A stretch of 64,000 bases of DNA from Acidobacteriaceae bacterium KBS 89. Its GTDB lineage: Bacteria; Acidobacteriota; Terriglobia; Terriglobales; Acidobacteriaceae. Position numbers and translations under genes: made by a program. Under the pieces are notes generated by a model. It had not been told where the DNA came from, ran no database searches, and worked only from the letters and a program-made list of their open reading frames with translations. Below are positions 1 through 8,417 of the stretch, in pieces (the stretch's first letter is position 1; each line of letters begins with the position of its first letter). The stretch lies in the NCBI GenBank assembly GCA_000381605.1, contig KB906754.1, forward strand, positions 1,509,147 through 1,573,146, read 5' to 3'.

Positions 1-166
1 TCTTCGCGCGATCCTCAACGGGAGCCAGCATAAAGCGCGTCGTTGGGTTCCCCGAAAAGTCACGGCCCACCTCACTCGAAACCACAACCAATCCAGCCGC
101 CTTCGCCGCCGCGTCTACCTGTCCCGCCAAAACTTCCTGCGTTCCCATGCCCATTTGCCTCATCAT
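1..166 (-). CDS. Unidentified protein, N-terminal part (cut by left edge)
   Basis: A reverse-strand reading frame opens at two adjacent ATGs (166 and 163) just after an in-frame stop (175-173) and stays open to the window edge. About 55 residues are visible, beginning MMRQMGMGTQEVLAG, followed by an Ala-rich stretch and a segment ending GNPTTRFMLAP. Codon use matches the neighbours, so it is probably a real gene. The bases before the ATGs give only a weak AGG as ribosome binding site, and ATG 154 or 148 are other possible starts. I do not recognise the family. The NPTTRF string resembles a loop of prephenate dehydratase but sits too close to the N-terminus to support that name. Confidence 0.5.
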   Translation of the reverse strand, partial: MMRQMGMGTQEVLAGQVDAAAKAAGLVVVSSEVGRDFSGNPTTRFMLAPVEDRAK

Positions 167-417
167 CCTGTGTCAGTAATCTGATACTCCATTTTACGGC
201 TTGCGCCGACTGAAAGCGGTCCTACTCCCCACTGCTTGGCGCCCACACATTTTTGCGGGATCGCCCTCATCGATCTTTTTGACGTCGTAAACAATTGATT
301 TGATTATCTCTTCAGACAAGCGCTTTCTTGAATAACCGGCCCATTGCAAGCAACGAATTTGCATCAGACAAAGCGAAACGACTTTAAATCCGAATTTGAT
401 CGCACGGGGAAATTCAC

Positions 418-1104
418 TTGAAAAACTTTAAATCTGGTTACTTGTTGCTTGCTTCTGCCTTCCTTCTGTTTGGCTATGCCTCTGCGAACGCGGACACAAT
501 CCTGCTTGCTAGCTATGGCAACTCTGCCCTCAACCCGGGAGTCGCCAACACAGCGACCACCTACGATCCCACCCTCTCCGCAGTGAACAATGGGTCCACC
601 AACACCTTCAACATCGGCCCCGGTTCCACATGGCATGCTCCAGTCGGCTTTTCCAGTTGGGTATCCTTCAATTCAGGCACCGGACCGACATCGAACGTTG
701 CGGTTCCGAATGGCGACTACTTCTACCACACCACCTTCAACGTCTCGGCGGCCGATGTAAACGACATCGTTACCTTGACCGTCCTGGCAGATGACACGCT
801 CTCAGTGTTCCTAAACAACGGCCTCGTCCTGCAGTCGGCTGGCCTGATGGGACCCAATAACAGCTACGCCACCTGCTCCGACGTCGGACCCGGCTGCGTT
901 ACGCCACTCACCTTCTCCTTCGGCGGTCTCGTCGCTGGACAAAACGTGCTGACCTTCGACGTGAAGCAAGTCAACCTGGTCAACGAGGGTCTGGACTTCT
1001 CAGGCTCCGTCTCCTCAATCCCTGAACCGATGCCCCTCGTGCTCTTCGGCACGGGCCTGCTCAGTATGGTCGCGTTCACTCGGCGCTACCTCACCGCGAA
1101 ATAA
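418..1104 (+). CDS. PEP-CTERM sorting-signal secreted protein (copy 1)
   Basis: Secreted protein of 228 residues. It begins with a signal peptide (about residues 1-25) and ends in a PEP-CTERM tail from about residue 202: the PEP motif, a hydrophobic helix (LVLFGTGLLSMVAF), then the basic pair RR. In known systems this tail is recognised by an exosortase, and the protein is cleaved and released or anchored in exopolysaccharide. The body is Thr/Ser/Asn-rich, predicted beta, with the segment VLADDTLSVFLNN and two nearby cysteines (CSDVGPGC) that could form a disulfide. Start is TTG at 418 behind GGGGA about 7 bases upstream. It is a clear paralogue of the next gene; each has its own terminator, so they are separate transcripts. 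No exosortase gene is in the window. Substrate or partner unknown. Confidence 0.88.
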   Translation: MKNFKSGYLLLASAFLLFGYASANADTILLASYGNSALNPGVANTATTYDPTLSAVNNGSTNTFNIGPGSTWHAPVGFSSWVSFNSGTGPTSNVAVPNGDYFYHTTFNVSAADVNDIVTLTVLADDTLSVFLNNGLVLQSAGLMGPNNSYATCSDVGPGCVTPLTFSFGGLVAGQNVLTFDVKQVNLVNEGLDFSGSVSSIPEPMPLVLFGTGLLSMVAFTRRYLTAK

Positions 1105-1493
1105 ACGAGCATCTCATTTCAGACCGGAAGCGCTTCCTCGGCTTCCGGTTTTTTTGTGCAAATATTTGCGACCACAACCCGACCCACCTGTCAATCATGA
1201 AGCCCCGAGAATTGTCTCGGGCAGTAGCAAATTTTGACCATCTCTTTACACTTTGTTGACCCTGTAACATTGATAACTATAGCCTTACAGGCCGTCCCAC
1301 CTCGCTTGACCGGAACAAATTTCTGGTTCATCCGTAAATTATTCCAGGCTGTTTCATACAACCCCGCGGCCTTCCCACCTAACCATCGTCTTTCAAACGA
1401 CTAAGTCGATCCGTTTTCCACCGCTAAATGGTGGCCAAAGTGCACTTAGGTACCTCGTACGCCCGCAAGTAGACCTGTAGCACGGAGTATCCC
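1105..1493. other. 389-base gap between the two PEP-CTERM genes; promoter region of copy 2
   Basis: After the terminator there is no open frame with coding character. It holds a perfect 7-bp hairpin (CCCGAGA 1204-1210 / TCTCGGG 1215-1221). A possible sigma-70 promoter follows: TTGACC at 1256-1261, 16 bases, TATAGC at 1278-1283. A second TTGACC lies at 1234-1239. That leaves an untranslated leader of about 200 bases before copy 2. The promoter call is by eye only. Confidence 0.4.
1123..1155 (+). terminator. Rho-independent terminator of PEP-CTERM copy 1
   Basis: ACCGGAAGC (1123-1131) pairs perfectly with GCTTCCGGT (1141-1149) across a 9-base loop, followed by a run of seven Ts. It lies 19 bases after the stop codon. 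Confidence 0.92.
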
Positions 1494-2183
1494 TTGAAAA
1501 AATACAGTCGCATCTTCACCGTTTCCGCGCTTTTCCTCGGCGGTCTCGTTTACGCCAAGGCCTCTCCCATTCTTCTGGGCAGTTATGGCACCAACGATCC
1601 AAATCCTGGAGTTGCAAACACCGCCACCATCTACGATCCACTGAGTTCCACGGTCGACAGTGGGTCCACCAAAACCTTCGACATCAGCGCCGGTACCACC
1701 TGGCATGCGCCGATAGGCAACTCCAGCTACATCTCCTTCAACCCCGCCACCGGCCCAACTACCGGTCTAGTCGTCCCTAACGGCAACTACGTCTACAACA
1801 CCAGCTTCACCATCACCCCAGCCGATGTCGCCTCGGTAGGAACCCTTACCGTTCTGGCCGATGATACCGTATCGGTCTTCCTCAACAACTCGCTCATCCT
1901 GCAATCCGCCGGTCCCATGGGACCCGGCAACACGTATGCCCAATGTTCCGACGTCGGGCCAAGCTGCATCACGCCGTTCACCTTCACCTTTACTGGCCTC
2001 GCCGAGGGACTCAACCAGCTCACCTTTCAAGTCAAGCAGGTTAACGGATCAAGCGAAGGGCTAGACTTCTCCGGCTCAATCGCTGACTCCTCCTCCGTTC
2101 CAGAACCGTTCTCTCTCGCTCTCTTCGGCACCGGCTTGCTCGGCCTCGTCGGTATCTCCCGCCGTTACTTCACAGCCGACTAA
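1494..2183 (+). CDS. PEP-CTERM sorting-signal secreted protein (copy 2)
   Basis: Paralogue of the preceding PEP-CTERM protein, 229 residues, aligned over its whole length with no large insertion. Shared landmarks include a WHAP(V/I)G segment, VLADD-SVFLNN, the cysteine pair CSDVGPSC and the GLDFSGS segment before the tail. Signal peptide is about residues 1-23. The tail starts near residue 203 with PEPFSLALFGTGLLGLVG and ends in RR, the usual exosortase-dependent signal. Start is TTG at 1494 with CGGAG upstream, the same TTG-AAA-A start context as copy 1. Probably an extracellular or exopolysaccharide-associated protein; no enzymatic motif seen. Confidence 0.88.
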   Translation: MKKYSRIFTVSALFLGGLVYAKASPILLGSYGTNDPNPGVANTATIYDPLSSTVDSGSTKTFDISAGTTWHAPIGNSSYISFNPATGPTTGLVVPNGNYVYNTSFTITPADVASVGTLTVLADDTVSVFLNNSLILQSAGPMGPGNTYAQCSDVGPSCITPFTFTFTGLAEGLNQLTFQVKQVNGSSEGLDFSGSIADSSSVPEPFSLALFGTGLLGLVGISRRYFTAD

Positions 2184-2200
2184 ACACCCCTCTCCCATCC

Positions 2201-2235
2201 GGGCCGGGAGCCTTCGCGGGCTTTCGGCCCTTTTT
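2201..2235 (+). terminator. Rho-independent terminator of PEP-CTERM copy 2
   Basis: GGGCCGGGAGCC (2201-2212) pairs with GGCTTTCGGCCC (2219-2230) including two G-U pairs, and is followed by five Ts. It lies 17 bases after the stop. Confidence 0.88.
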
Positions 2236-2315
2236 GCGTTCTTCTGATCTTCCAATTCTTGACACCATAGCCGACCGGGCAGCCTCACGGTAAACTCATC
2301 CCACCGGAGACACTC

Positions 2316-3773
2316 ATGCGCCCCTGTTTCGCCCCGCTCGCGATCCTCGCCCTATCCCTGACCGCACTACAGGCCCAAACCCCCACCCTCGCTCCCGCCG
2401 TAACAAAGTACGTCAAGGTCACAGGCCCCCAGATCCTCCTCACCCACGTCCGCATCATCGACGGCACCGGCGCGGCCCCCCTCGAAGACCAATCCATCCT
2501 CATCGAGAACGGCAAGATCACCAGCATCTCCAAAGACACCACCGCCGCAGCGAACGTAGCCGTCATCGACCTCCATGGCCACACCGTCATACCCGGCCTC
2601 GTCGGTATGCACGATCACCTCTACTACATCGCCCGCGCCGACGAAGCCGCCGACGGCTCTGCCGAACCACCCCTCATCGTCCCTCAGATGAGCTTCACCG
2701 CCCCTCGCATGTATCTCGCCGCAGGCGTCACCACCATCCGCACCGCCGGCAGCGTCGAGCCTTACGTCGACCTCAACCTCCGCCGCGAAGTCGACGCCGG
2801 CCGCCTCCCCGGCCCGCACATGGACATCACCGCCCCCTACCTCGAAGGCTCCAACAGCCCCTTCATCCAGATGCACAACCTCACCAGCCCCGACGACGCC
2901 CGTGCCTTCGTCGACTACTGGGCCTCCCAGGGAGTCACCAGCTACAAGGCCTACATGAACATCACCCGAGCCGAGCTCAAGGCCGCCGTCGACGCCGCCC
3001 ACAAGCACGGCATCAAGGTCACCGGCCACCTCTGCGCCGTCACCTACCCGGAAGCCGCCGAGGCCGGCATCGACAACCTGGAACACGGCTTCTTCGTCAA
3101 CACGCAAAACGACCCCGGCAAGCAGCCCGACCTCTGCCCCCGCTCCTCCGGCAACCCGACCCTCGCCGGAATGGACCCCGACGGCGCAGACGCCACCGCC
3201 CTGATCAAGCTCCTCATCGACCATCACGTCGCCATCACCAGCACCCTGCCTGTGTTCGAAAGCGATGTCCCAACACACGTCCACCTGCAAAACCGCGTCC
3301 TCGAAGCCATGTCCCCGCCCACACGCGAAGCCTACCTCTACACGCGCAACCTCGAACTCACCCGCCCCGCCAACCCCACTCGCGCACTCATCTACGACCA
3401 CGGTGCCAGGCTCGAACACAAATTCGTCCTCGCCGGCGGCCTCCTCATCGCCGGCCTCGATCCCACCGGCGACGGCGGCACCCTCCCCGGCTTCGGCGAT
3501 CAGCGCGAGGTCGAACTCCTCGTCGACTCCGCCGGCTTCACCCCACTCGAAGCCATCAAAATCGCCACCCTCAACGGAGCCACCTACATGGGCAAGCAGT
3601 CGACCATCGGCTCCATCGCCCCCGGCAAGAACGCCGACCTCGTCGTCATCAACGGCAACCCCGCCGCCAACATCAACGACATCGAAAAAGTCGAAATTGT
3701 CTTCAAAGACGGTGTAGGTTACGACTCCGCCAAACTCTTCGACTCCATCAAAGGCCGCTACGGCCAGTACTGA
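2316..3773 (+). CDS. Secreted amidohydrolase (imidazolonepropionase-like)
   Basis: Metal-dependent hydrolase of 485 residues in the amidohydrolase superfamily. A signal peptide (about 1-21) exports it, so it probably acts in the periplasm, perhaps on peptides or cyclic amides; the substrate cannot be told from sequence. The N-terminal beta domain leads to GLVGMHDHLYY (residues about 94-104), the metal-binding HxH strand. A lysine in TSYKAYM could be the carboxylated bridge. GHL and NLEHGFF supply later metal histidines. The C-terminus carries the family segment GSIAPGKNADLVVINGNP, which closes the beta sandwich. Start ATG 2316 has CCGGAGA 5 bases upstream. It stands alone between a terminator and a repeat-rich gap. 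Confidence 0.88.
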   Translation: MRPCFAPLAILALSLTALQAQTPTLAPAVTKYVKVTGPQILLTHVRIIDGTGAAPLEDQSILIENGKITSISKDTTAAANVAVIDLHGHTVIPGLVGMHDHLYYIARADEAADGSAEPPLIVPQMSFTAPRMYLAAGVTTIRTAGSVEPYVDLNLRREVDAGRLPGPHMDITAPYLEGSNSPFIQMHNLTSPDDARAFVDYWASQGVTSYKAYMNITRAELKAAVDAAHKHGIKVTGHLCAVTYPEAAEAGIDNLEHGFFVNTQNDPGKQPDLCPRSSGNPTLAGMDPDGADATALIKLLIDHHVAITSTLPVFESDVPTHVHLQNRVLEAMSPPTREAYLYTRNLELTRPANPTRALIYDHGARLEHKFVLAGGLLIAGLDPTGDGGTLPGFGDQREVELLVDSAGFTPLEAIKIATLNGATYMGKQSTIGSIAPGKNADLVVINGNPAANINDIEKVEIVFKDGVGYDSAKLFDSIKGRYGQY

Positions 3774-3829
3774 TTCGCTCAGACAGCCTCATCAGTTCGG
3801 ACAAACAGCGGCATCACTCCAACCGAAGC

Positions 3830-4000
3830 CGCGCGGTAGCAGTTGCCGTCTCAGTAGCAGTTGCAGTAGCGGTGCCGTTTCAGTAGCAGTTGCCGTTGCA
3901 TTTGCATTTGCATTTGCATTTCTGGTTGTCATCCCCGAAGGGGATCTGCTTCTGTCGTTGCCTTTGCTTTTGCTTTTCTCCTTCGGTTCGCACTGCCCCA
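3830..4000. repeat. Low-complexity TTGC/GTAGC repeats with one REP-like hairpin
   Basis: A string of GTAGCAGTTGC-type units passes into four TTGCAT units, then the hairpin module (3921-3950) with the core ATCCCC-GAA-GGGGAT, then TTGCTTTTGC-type units. The same hairpin module recurs at 7537, 18541 and 18704. It lies between two convergent genes, as REP-type elements often do. Confidence 0.8.
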
Positions 4001-4001
4001 G

Positions 4002-4658
4002 CTAAGGTTTCTTCGCCGCCGCTTTCTCCGCCGCAGCCACAGCCTTCCTGAACTCATCCACAGCAGGAACACCGTGCGACTTCAGCCCATCCTTTGCCAC
4101 ATATCTCCACCCCGGAGCACCATCAACCGGCCTCTGGACCTTGCCATCGAAGACCATGAACGAATCCTCCACGCCACCAACCTCCAGCTCAGGCTGCGAT
4201 ATTTGAGATGAAGGCTGGTTCCGCGGAGTCTTGCCTTGCGGATATTGTGGCTGGGACCCATCACTTAGAGGCGGCTGCGTGCCGTGCTGAGCCGCAACCC
4301 CTATTCCGTTGTCCGTAGGGTTGATCACCCCCGCGCGATCATTCTGCCGCGGATCGCTGATCGTCGCCTCCGCAAGTCGTCCATTTCCCTTGCGAATCAC
4401 GATGATCAGGTCTGCTTCCACAGTACCCATGACTGTTTGAAATCTTCCCCAGTTCAGCAACGCAGTCTCGACATCCTTCTGCGCCACCTGGTTTGCCCGC
4501 GGATCCTGTGAATCGATTCCAGCAGTAGGTTCAACGATTACCGCCACTGTATGCGCGCTAAGGATGTAAACGGGAAGTGTCTTGTCTTTTCCCTTCGCCA
4601 GCGCAGGGACTGCCACAAGCAAGCCCATCATTACTAATGTGGAGAAACGACTCTGCAT
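4002..4658 (-). CDS. Secreted protein of unknown function, tandem pair member 2
   Basis: Protein of 218 residues with a signal peptide (about 1-21, cleaving after ALA) and a charged mature N-terminus. It aligns with the upstream neighbour throughout: a strand segment with [35 protein letters not shown], a Pro/Gln/Gly-rich linker, then DSF-VFDG, GAPGW-Y and a C-terminal Lys/Ala helix. I do not recognise the family; the conserved ADLIIVxRKG strand looks like a small alpha/beta lipoprotein-type domain (DUF4136-like at best). ATG 4658 has a strong GGGGAGG Shine-Dalgarno. Only 12 bases separate it from its paralogue, so they form an operon. Confidence 0.8.
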   Translation of the reverse strand: MQSRFSTLVMMGLLVAVPALAKGKDKTLPVYILSAHTVAVIVEPTAGIDSQDPRANQVAQKDVETALLNWGRFQTVMGTVEADLIIVIRKGNGRLAEATISDPRQNDRAGVINPTDNGIGVAAQHGTQPPLSDGSQPQYPQGKTPRNQPSSQISQPELEVGGVEDSFMVFDGKVQRPVDGAPGWRYVAKDGLKSHGVPAVDEFRKAVAAAEKAAAKKP

Positions 4659-4670
4659 CTTACCCTCCCC

Positions 4671-5336
4671 TTAAGGCGTCTTCACCGCAGCCTCTGCCGC
4701 AGCTTTGTCGGCCGCAATCACCGCTTTCTTGAAGCTCTCGACCACCGGAACATTATGGGAGTGAAGCCCATCCTGTCCAGAGTATTTCCACCCCGGCGCC
4801 CCTTCCATCCGACGGTCCGCACGGCCATCAAACACCTCGAAGGAATCATCCGTATTGCCAACCTCCACTTGACCTTGCGGCATTTGAGGCTGGGGAGACT
4901 GGCTCTGCGGCGACCGTCCCATTCCGTCCTGAGGACCCATCGTCGGTAGCCTGCCATTCGGCTGCTGCGCCCCCCCACCGCCACCACCGTTGCTCGACGG
5001 ATAGGTCCCGCCCGACTGGCTCTGCCTCGAATCGCCGAGCGTCGAATCCGCCGGTCGCACATGCCCTTTACGAACAACGATGATAAGGTCTGCCCCCACG
5101 GTACTGTCCACGGGTTGCAACCTTCCCCATTTCAAGAGCGCCGCCTCAACATCTTTCTGGGCTATCTGGTTTGCCCGCGGATCGTCAAAATCAATCTCCG
5201 CCCCCGGAGCAACGATCACCGCCACCGTATGGGCCTGCAAAATATATGGCGGAAGGCTCTTGTCCTTCCCCTTCGCCAACCCAGGCACCGTCATCATCAA
5301 ACCCGCCGCCAATAACATCGAATATCGTCCCCGCAT
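4671..5336 (-). CDS. Secreted protein of unknown function, tandem pair member 1
   Basis: First gene of the tandem pair, 221 residues from ATG 5336. The frame extends to ATG 5351, but AAGGAGG lies inside that extension, 5-6 bases before ATG 5336, so 5336 is the likely start. Signal peptide about 1-21 (ending PGLA), then KGKDKSLP. It shares the [24 protein letters not shown] and [10 protein letters not shown] blocks with its neighbour. The central linker is longer and rich in Gly and Gln. No cysteine lipobox, no TM helix after the signal, no catalytic motif. Probably periplasmic; function unknown. Confidence 0.8.
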   Translation of the reverse strand: MRGRYSMLLAAGLMMTVPGLAKGKDKSLPPYILQAHTVAVIVAPGAEIDFDDPRANQIAQKDVEAALLKWGRLQPVDSTVGADLIIVVRKGHVRPADSTLGDSRQSQSGGTYPSSNGGGGGGAQQPNGRLPTMGPQDGMGRSPQSQSPQPQMPQGQVEVGNTDDSFEVFDGRADRRMEGAPGWKYSGQDGLHSHNVPVVESFKKAVIAADKAAAEAAVKTP

Positions 5337-5435
5337 TCCACCCTCCTTCACATCCGCACAAATTCTACGCCGCGCATCGAACTAAGATGGAAAAGCGCGA
5401 TGCATTCCACGCCAGCCCGATCCAGCGGAGCTCTC

Positions 5436-6416
5436 ATGAAAGCCGCCGTCTTCCACGCCGCCAACCAGCCCCTTCAAATCGAAGACGTTCCCCGTCCCGT
5501 CGTCACCGACAACCACCTCCTCCTCCGCGTCCTCGCATGCGGAGTCTGCCGCACTGACCTCCACATCTTCGAAGGCGACCTCCCCCTCATCCAAAACCCA
5601 CTTGTCCTTGGCCATCAAATCGTCGGCGAAATCGTCGAAGGCGCCACCAGCGACCGCCCTCTCGGCATGCGCGTCGGCGTCTCCTGGATCGGCGGCACCG
5701 ACGGCACCTGTCCCTTCTGCCGCCGCAACGAAGAAAATCTCTGCGACAACCCAGCCTTCACCGGCTACACCGTCGACGGAGCCTACGCCGAATACGCCCT
5801 CGTCCGCTCCGACTTCACCTTCGCTCTCCCACCCGCCATCGACAACACCCACGTCGCTCCTCTTCTCTGCGCCGGCATCATCGGTTTCCGCAGCCTCCGC
5901 GTCGCAGGCACCCAGCCCGGAGAGCGCGTAGGACTCTTCGGCTTCGGCGCCTCCGCCAGCCAGGCCATCCAGGTACTCCACCGCTGGAAATGCGAAGTCT
6001 ACGTCTCAACTCGCGGCGAGGCGCATCGCACTCAGGCCACCGCACTCGGAGCAAAGTGGGTCGGCACAGAAAACGACAAGCCGCCCGTCGAGCTAGACCG
6101 CGCCATTACCTTCGCGCCTACAGGAGCCGTAGTCCTCAGCGCCCTCTCCAGCCTCCGCAAAGGAGGCATCGTCGCCATCAACGCCATCCACCTCGACCAG
6201 ATGCCCGCCTTCGACTACGACAAGCTCCTCTGGGGCGAACGCCAGATCCGCAGCGTAGCCAACATGACCCGCGAAGACGCCCGCGACTACCTCCACCTAG
6301 CCGGCGAAATCGGCATCAAACCTCAAGTCCAGGTCTTCCCACTAGACCACGCCAACGAAGCCCTCCAAGCCGTCAAACACGAAACCGCCAACGGCCCCTG
6401 CGTCATCCTCCCCTAG
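5436..6416 (+). CDS. Zinc-dependent alcohol dehydrogenase family protein
   Basis: Medium-chain NAD(P)-dependent oxidoreductase of 326 residues. GVCRTD (Cys38) and LGHQIVGE (His60) are the catalytic-zinc region; GHQ rather than GHE is seen in one subfamily of zinc ADHs. The structural-zinc loop reads GTDGTCPFCRRNEENLC, with three of the usual four Cys and Asp at the first position. The Rossmann part has VGLFGFGASASQAIQV. It lacks any signal peptide, so is cytoplasmic. Start is ATG 5436, with GCGGAG 5 bases upstream; the frame is open from 5400 but with no ribosome site there. Likely oxidises or reduces an alcohol/aldehyde; substrate unknown. Confidence 0.9.
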   Translation: MKAAVFHAANQPLQIEDVPRPVVTDNHLLLRVLACGVCRTDLHIFEGDLPLIQNPLVLGHQIVGEIVEGATSDRPLGMRVGVSWIGGTDGTCPFCRRNEENLCDNPAFTGYTVDGAYAEYALVRSDFTFALPPAIDNTHVAPLLCAGIIGFRSLRVAGTQPGERVGLFGFGASASQAIQVLHRWKCEVYVSTRGEAHRTQATALGAKWVGTENDKPPVELDRAITFAPTGAVVLSALSSLRKGGIVAINAIHLDQMPAFDYDKLLWGERQIRSVANMTREDARDYLHLAGEIGIKPQVQVFPLDHANEALQAVKHETANGPCVILP

Positions 6417-6519
6417 CCGCGAGACCGGGTGCCCCATCTTCGGCGCGCTTTTTTGCTCCTAAGGTGGGCATTCGGGCGGCAGCGCGAACCGATTTCTTCC
6501 GCTCACCACCGCCCGCATC

Positions 6520-7458
6520 ATGCATCATGGATACATTGTGGATACACAAAAAAACCTCGCCACCCTCCTCACCGAATCCCGCAACCCCCTCACCGAGCAC
6601 ATCGACGAGCTCCCCACCCTCGACCTGCTCCGCGTCATCAACGACGAAGACGCAAAAGTAGCGCAAGCCGTAGCCGCCGTCCTCCCCGAAATCGCCAAAG
6701 CCGTCGACGAAATCGCAAGCCGCGTCAACGACGGAGGGCGAGTCTTCTACATCGGAGCCGGCACCAGCGGCCGTCTCGGCGTCCTCGACGCCAGCGAGTG
6801 CCCCCCAACCTTCTCAGTCCCCCCAACTCTCTTCCAGGGCCTCATCGCCGGCGGCGACTCCGCTCTCCGCAAATCCAGCGAGCAATCCGAAGACTCCCCC
6901 GAGCAAGGCGCAGCCGACCTCGCTGCCGCAGGCTTCAACGGCCAGGACACCCTCGTTGGCATAGCCGCCAGCGGCCGCACCCCCTACGTCCTCGGAGCCC
7001 TCCAGCACGCCAATCCACTCGGCGCACTCACCATCGCCTTAACCTGCGTCCCTAACTCCGCCATGGCGTCCATCGCCGACATCTCCATCGCTCCCCTCAC
7101 CGGCCCCGAAGTCCTTACCGGCAGCACCCGCCTCAAAGCCGGCACCGCCACCAAGCTCGTCCTCAACATGCTCTCCACCGGCGTCATGATCAAAACCGGA
7201 GCCGTCTACGGCAACCTCATGGTCAACGTCCAACCCACCAACGCCAAGCTCGTCGACCGCGCTCAACGAATCATCATGGCCGCCACCGGCCTAACAGGAC
7301 CAGAAGGCCAAACCATCGCCGCCGCTCTCCTCGAAAAATCCGGCAGCGTCAAAACCGCCATCGTCATGCAAAAACTCTCCCTCGACCTCTCAACCGCCGA
7401 AGCAAAACTAAAAATCCACAAAGGAAGCCTATCCGCCATCCTCCACCCCACATCCTAA
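6520..7458 (+). CDS. murQ: N-acetylmuramic acid 6-phosphate etherase
   Basis: Cytoplasmic lyase/etherase that cleaves the lactyl ether of MurNAc-6-phosphate to give GlcNAc-6-phosphate and D-lactate, in peptidoglycan recycling. The 312-residue length fits the family. Diagnostic stretches are LTESRNP near the N-terminus, the SIS-domain phosphosugar site IGAGTSGRLGVLDASECPPT (about residues 74-93), GLIAGGD, and the later GNLMVNVQPTNAKLVDRA block. The C-terminal end is shorter than the longest MurQ proteins. ATG 6520 has no strong ribosome site; GTG 6538 is in frame and is an alternative start. No amgK, anmK or PTS gene lies next to it. Confidence 0.95.
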   Translation: MHHGYIVDTQKNLATLLTESRNPLTEHIDELPTLDLLRVINDEDAKVAQAVAAVLPEIAKAVDEIASRVNDGGRVFYIGAGTSGRLGVLDASECPPTFSVPPTLFQGLIAGGDSALRKSSEQSEDSPEQGAADLAAAGFNGQDTLVGIAASGRTPYVLGALQHANPLGALTIALTCVPNSAMASIADISIAPLTGPEVLTGSTRLKAGTATKLVLNMLSTGVMIKTGAVYGNLMVNVQPTNAKLVDRAQRIIMAATGLTGPEGQTIAAALLEKSGSVKTAIVMQKLSLDLSTAEAKLKIHKGSLSAILHPTS

Positions 7459-7482
7459 GAGTGTCACCTCTACCTTTCTGGA

Positions 7483-7566
7483 TTGTCATTCTGAGCGCAG
7501 CGAAGAACCCCCGCATTTCGCCTTTGCTTTTGCCTTTCTGGTTGTCATCCTCGCAGGGGATCTGCT
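7483..7566. repeat. Composite intergenic repeat (two modules)
   Basis: Module A (7483-7510) starts TTGTCATTCTGAGCGCAGC and ends GAAGAACCC. A CCGCATTTCGCCTTTGC-type spacer follows, then module B (7537-7566), a variant of the hairpin element with core ATCCTCGCAGGGGAT. The same order of modules occurs at 18631-18733. Confidence 0.8.
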
Positions 7567-7623
7567 GTTGCATCCTGGAATCGTTCAATAGCCATAGGAA
7601 GATTTACTCAAAGCGGATTCGTT

Positions 7624-8367
7624 TCATTGCACACCTGCAATCGCCCGCAAAGCAATCGCCGTCTTCGATCGCTGGCTCGCGTTCAGCGCCAGCCCATTCT
7701 TCTTCGCAAGCTCCTGCAGCTTCAAATAGGTCGCCTGTCCCTCATTCGGTTCGACCTTCGTTGAAACCTCGAGAATGCTGCCCCCCGGCCACTCCCACAG
7801 CTCCATACTCAGCTTCCCCAGCGGCCCCTCCGCCCGCGTCGTCCAACTCGTCGATCGAATCTCCGCCACACGCTTCACGCGCGTCCAATCAATCGGAACC
7901 TTCGACTCTTCCAGCAGTTTTTTCTGTCCCGCACTCAGCTCCTTCAACAACTCCACGCCCGTCTCCGGAACCTTTGCTCCGGCATACTTCGTCTGCACCG
8001 AAAACGATTGCGCCTCGACCCCGTCATTCAAATCCACCTCGCATTTGTAGTTCTCATGCCCCCCGGACGGATCGACAAACCTCTCGCCCGATGGTGGCCG
8101 CAGCTTTGCCGTGAGATCAATCGCCTCGCCCTCCCTCAAACGCAAGATCACCCCATTTGAAAGGAGATCCAGACCAGGCGTGTCATAGAAATCCACGCGG
8201 CGATGCTTCTCTCCGCGCGCCTGAAGCACAGGGATTGCGGCCTGCGTCGGCGCAAGCAGAAGCTTAACCTCCTCGCTGCACCGCTCCTGCCCATGCAAAC
8301 TGCAGGCAAACACGAACGCCGCAATCAGAACGAAACATCGAACGCGACATCGAACCGGACACCACAT
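7624..8367 (-). CDS. Secreted CYTH-domain-like protein
   Basis: Protein of 247 residues with a signal peptide (about 1-26). The mature part carries CYTH hallmarks: EEVKLLL at the first strand (about 32-38), FYDTPGLDLLSNGVILRLR (about 60-78) matching the YxDTpxxxLxxxGxxLRxR pattern, then LTAKLR (about 84-89) and a later CEVDL strand. CYTH proteins are normally cytoplasmic triphosphate tunnel enzymes (thiamine triphosphatase, adenylate cyclase class IV, inorganic triphosphatase). Export here suggests a different substrate or a non-enzymatic role. The usual ExExK is reduced to EEVK. It is encoded alone; the next gene downstream is murQ, convergent across a repeat. Family call from motif; function open. 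Confidence 0.7.
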   Translation of the reverse strand: MWCPVRCRVRCFVLIAAFVFACSLHGQERCSEEVKLLLAPTQAAIPVLQARGEKHRRVDFYDTPGLDLLSNGVILRLREGEAIDLTAKLRPPSGERFVDPSGGHENYKCEVDLNDGVEAQSFSVQTKYAGAKVPETGVELLKELSAGQKKLLEESKVPIDWTRVKRVAEIRSTSWTTRAEGPLGKLSMELWEWPGGSILEVSTKVEPNEGQATYLKLQELAKKNGLALNASQRSKTAIALRAIAGVQ

Positions 8368-8417
8368 CCGATACCTCTCTCCACTGCTTCATCGACGAGC
8401 ATTCTCAAGCGAGCGCC

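Noticed and set aside
1..166. Prephenate dehydratase based on an NPTTRF string
   Set aside because: The motif lies too close to the N-terminus and the rest does not match.
2367..3419. Long reverse-strand open frame over the amidohydrolase gene
   Set aside because: Shadow frame; Gly/Val-rich translation with no motif, opposite a recognised enzyme.
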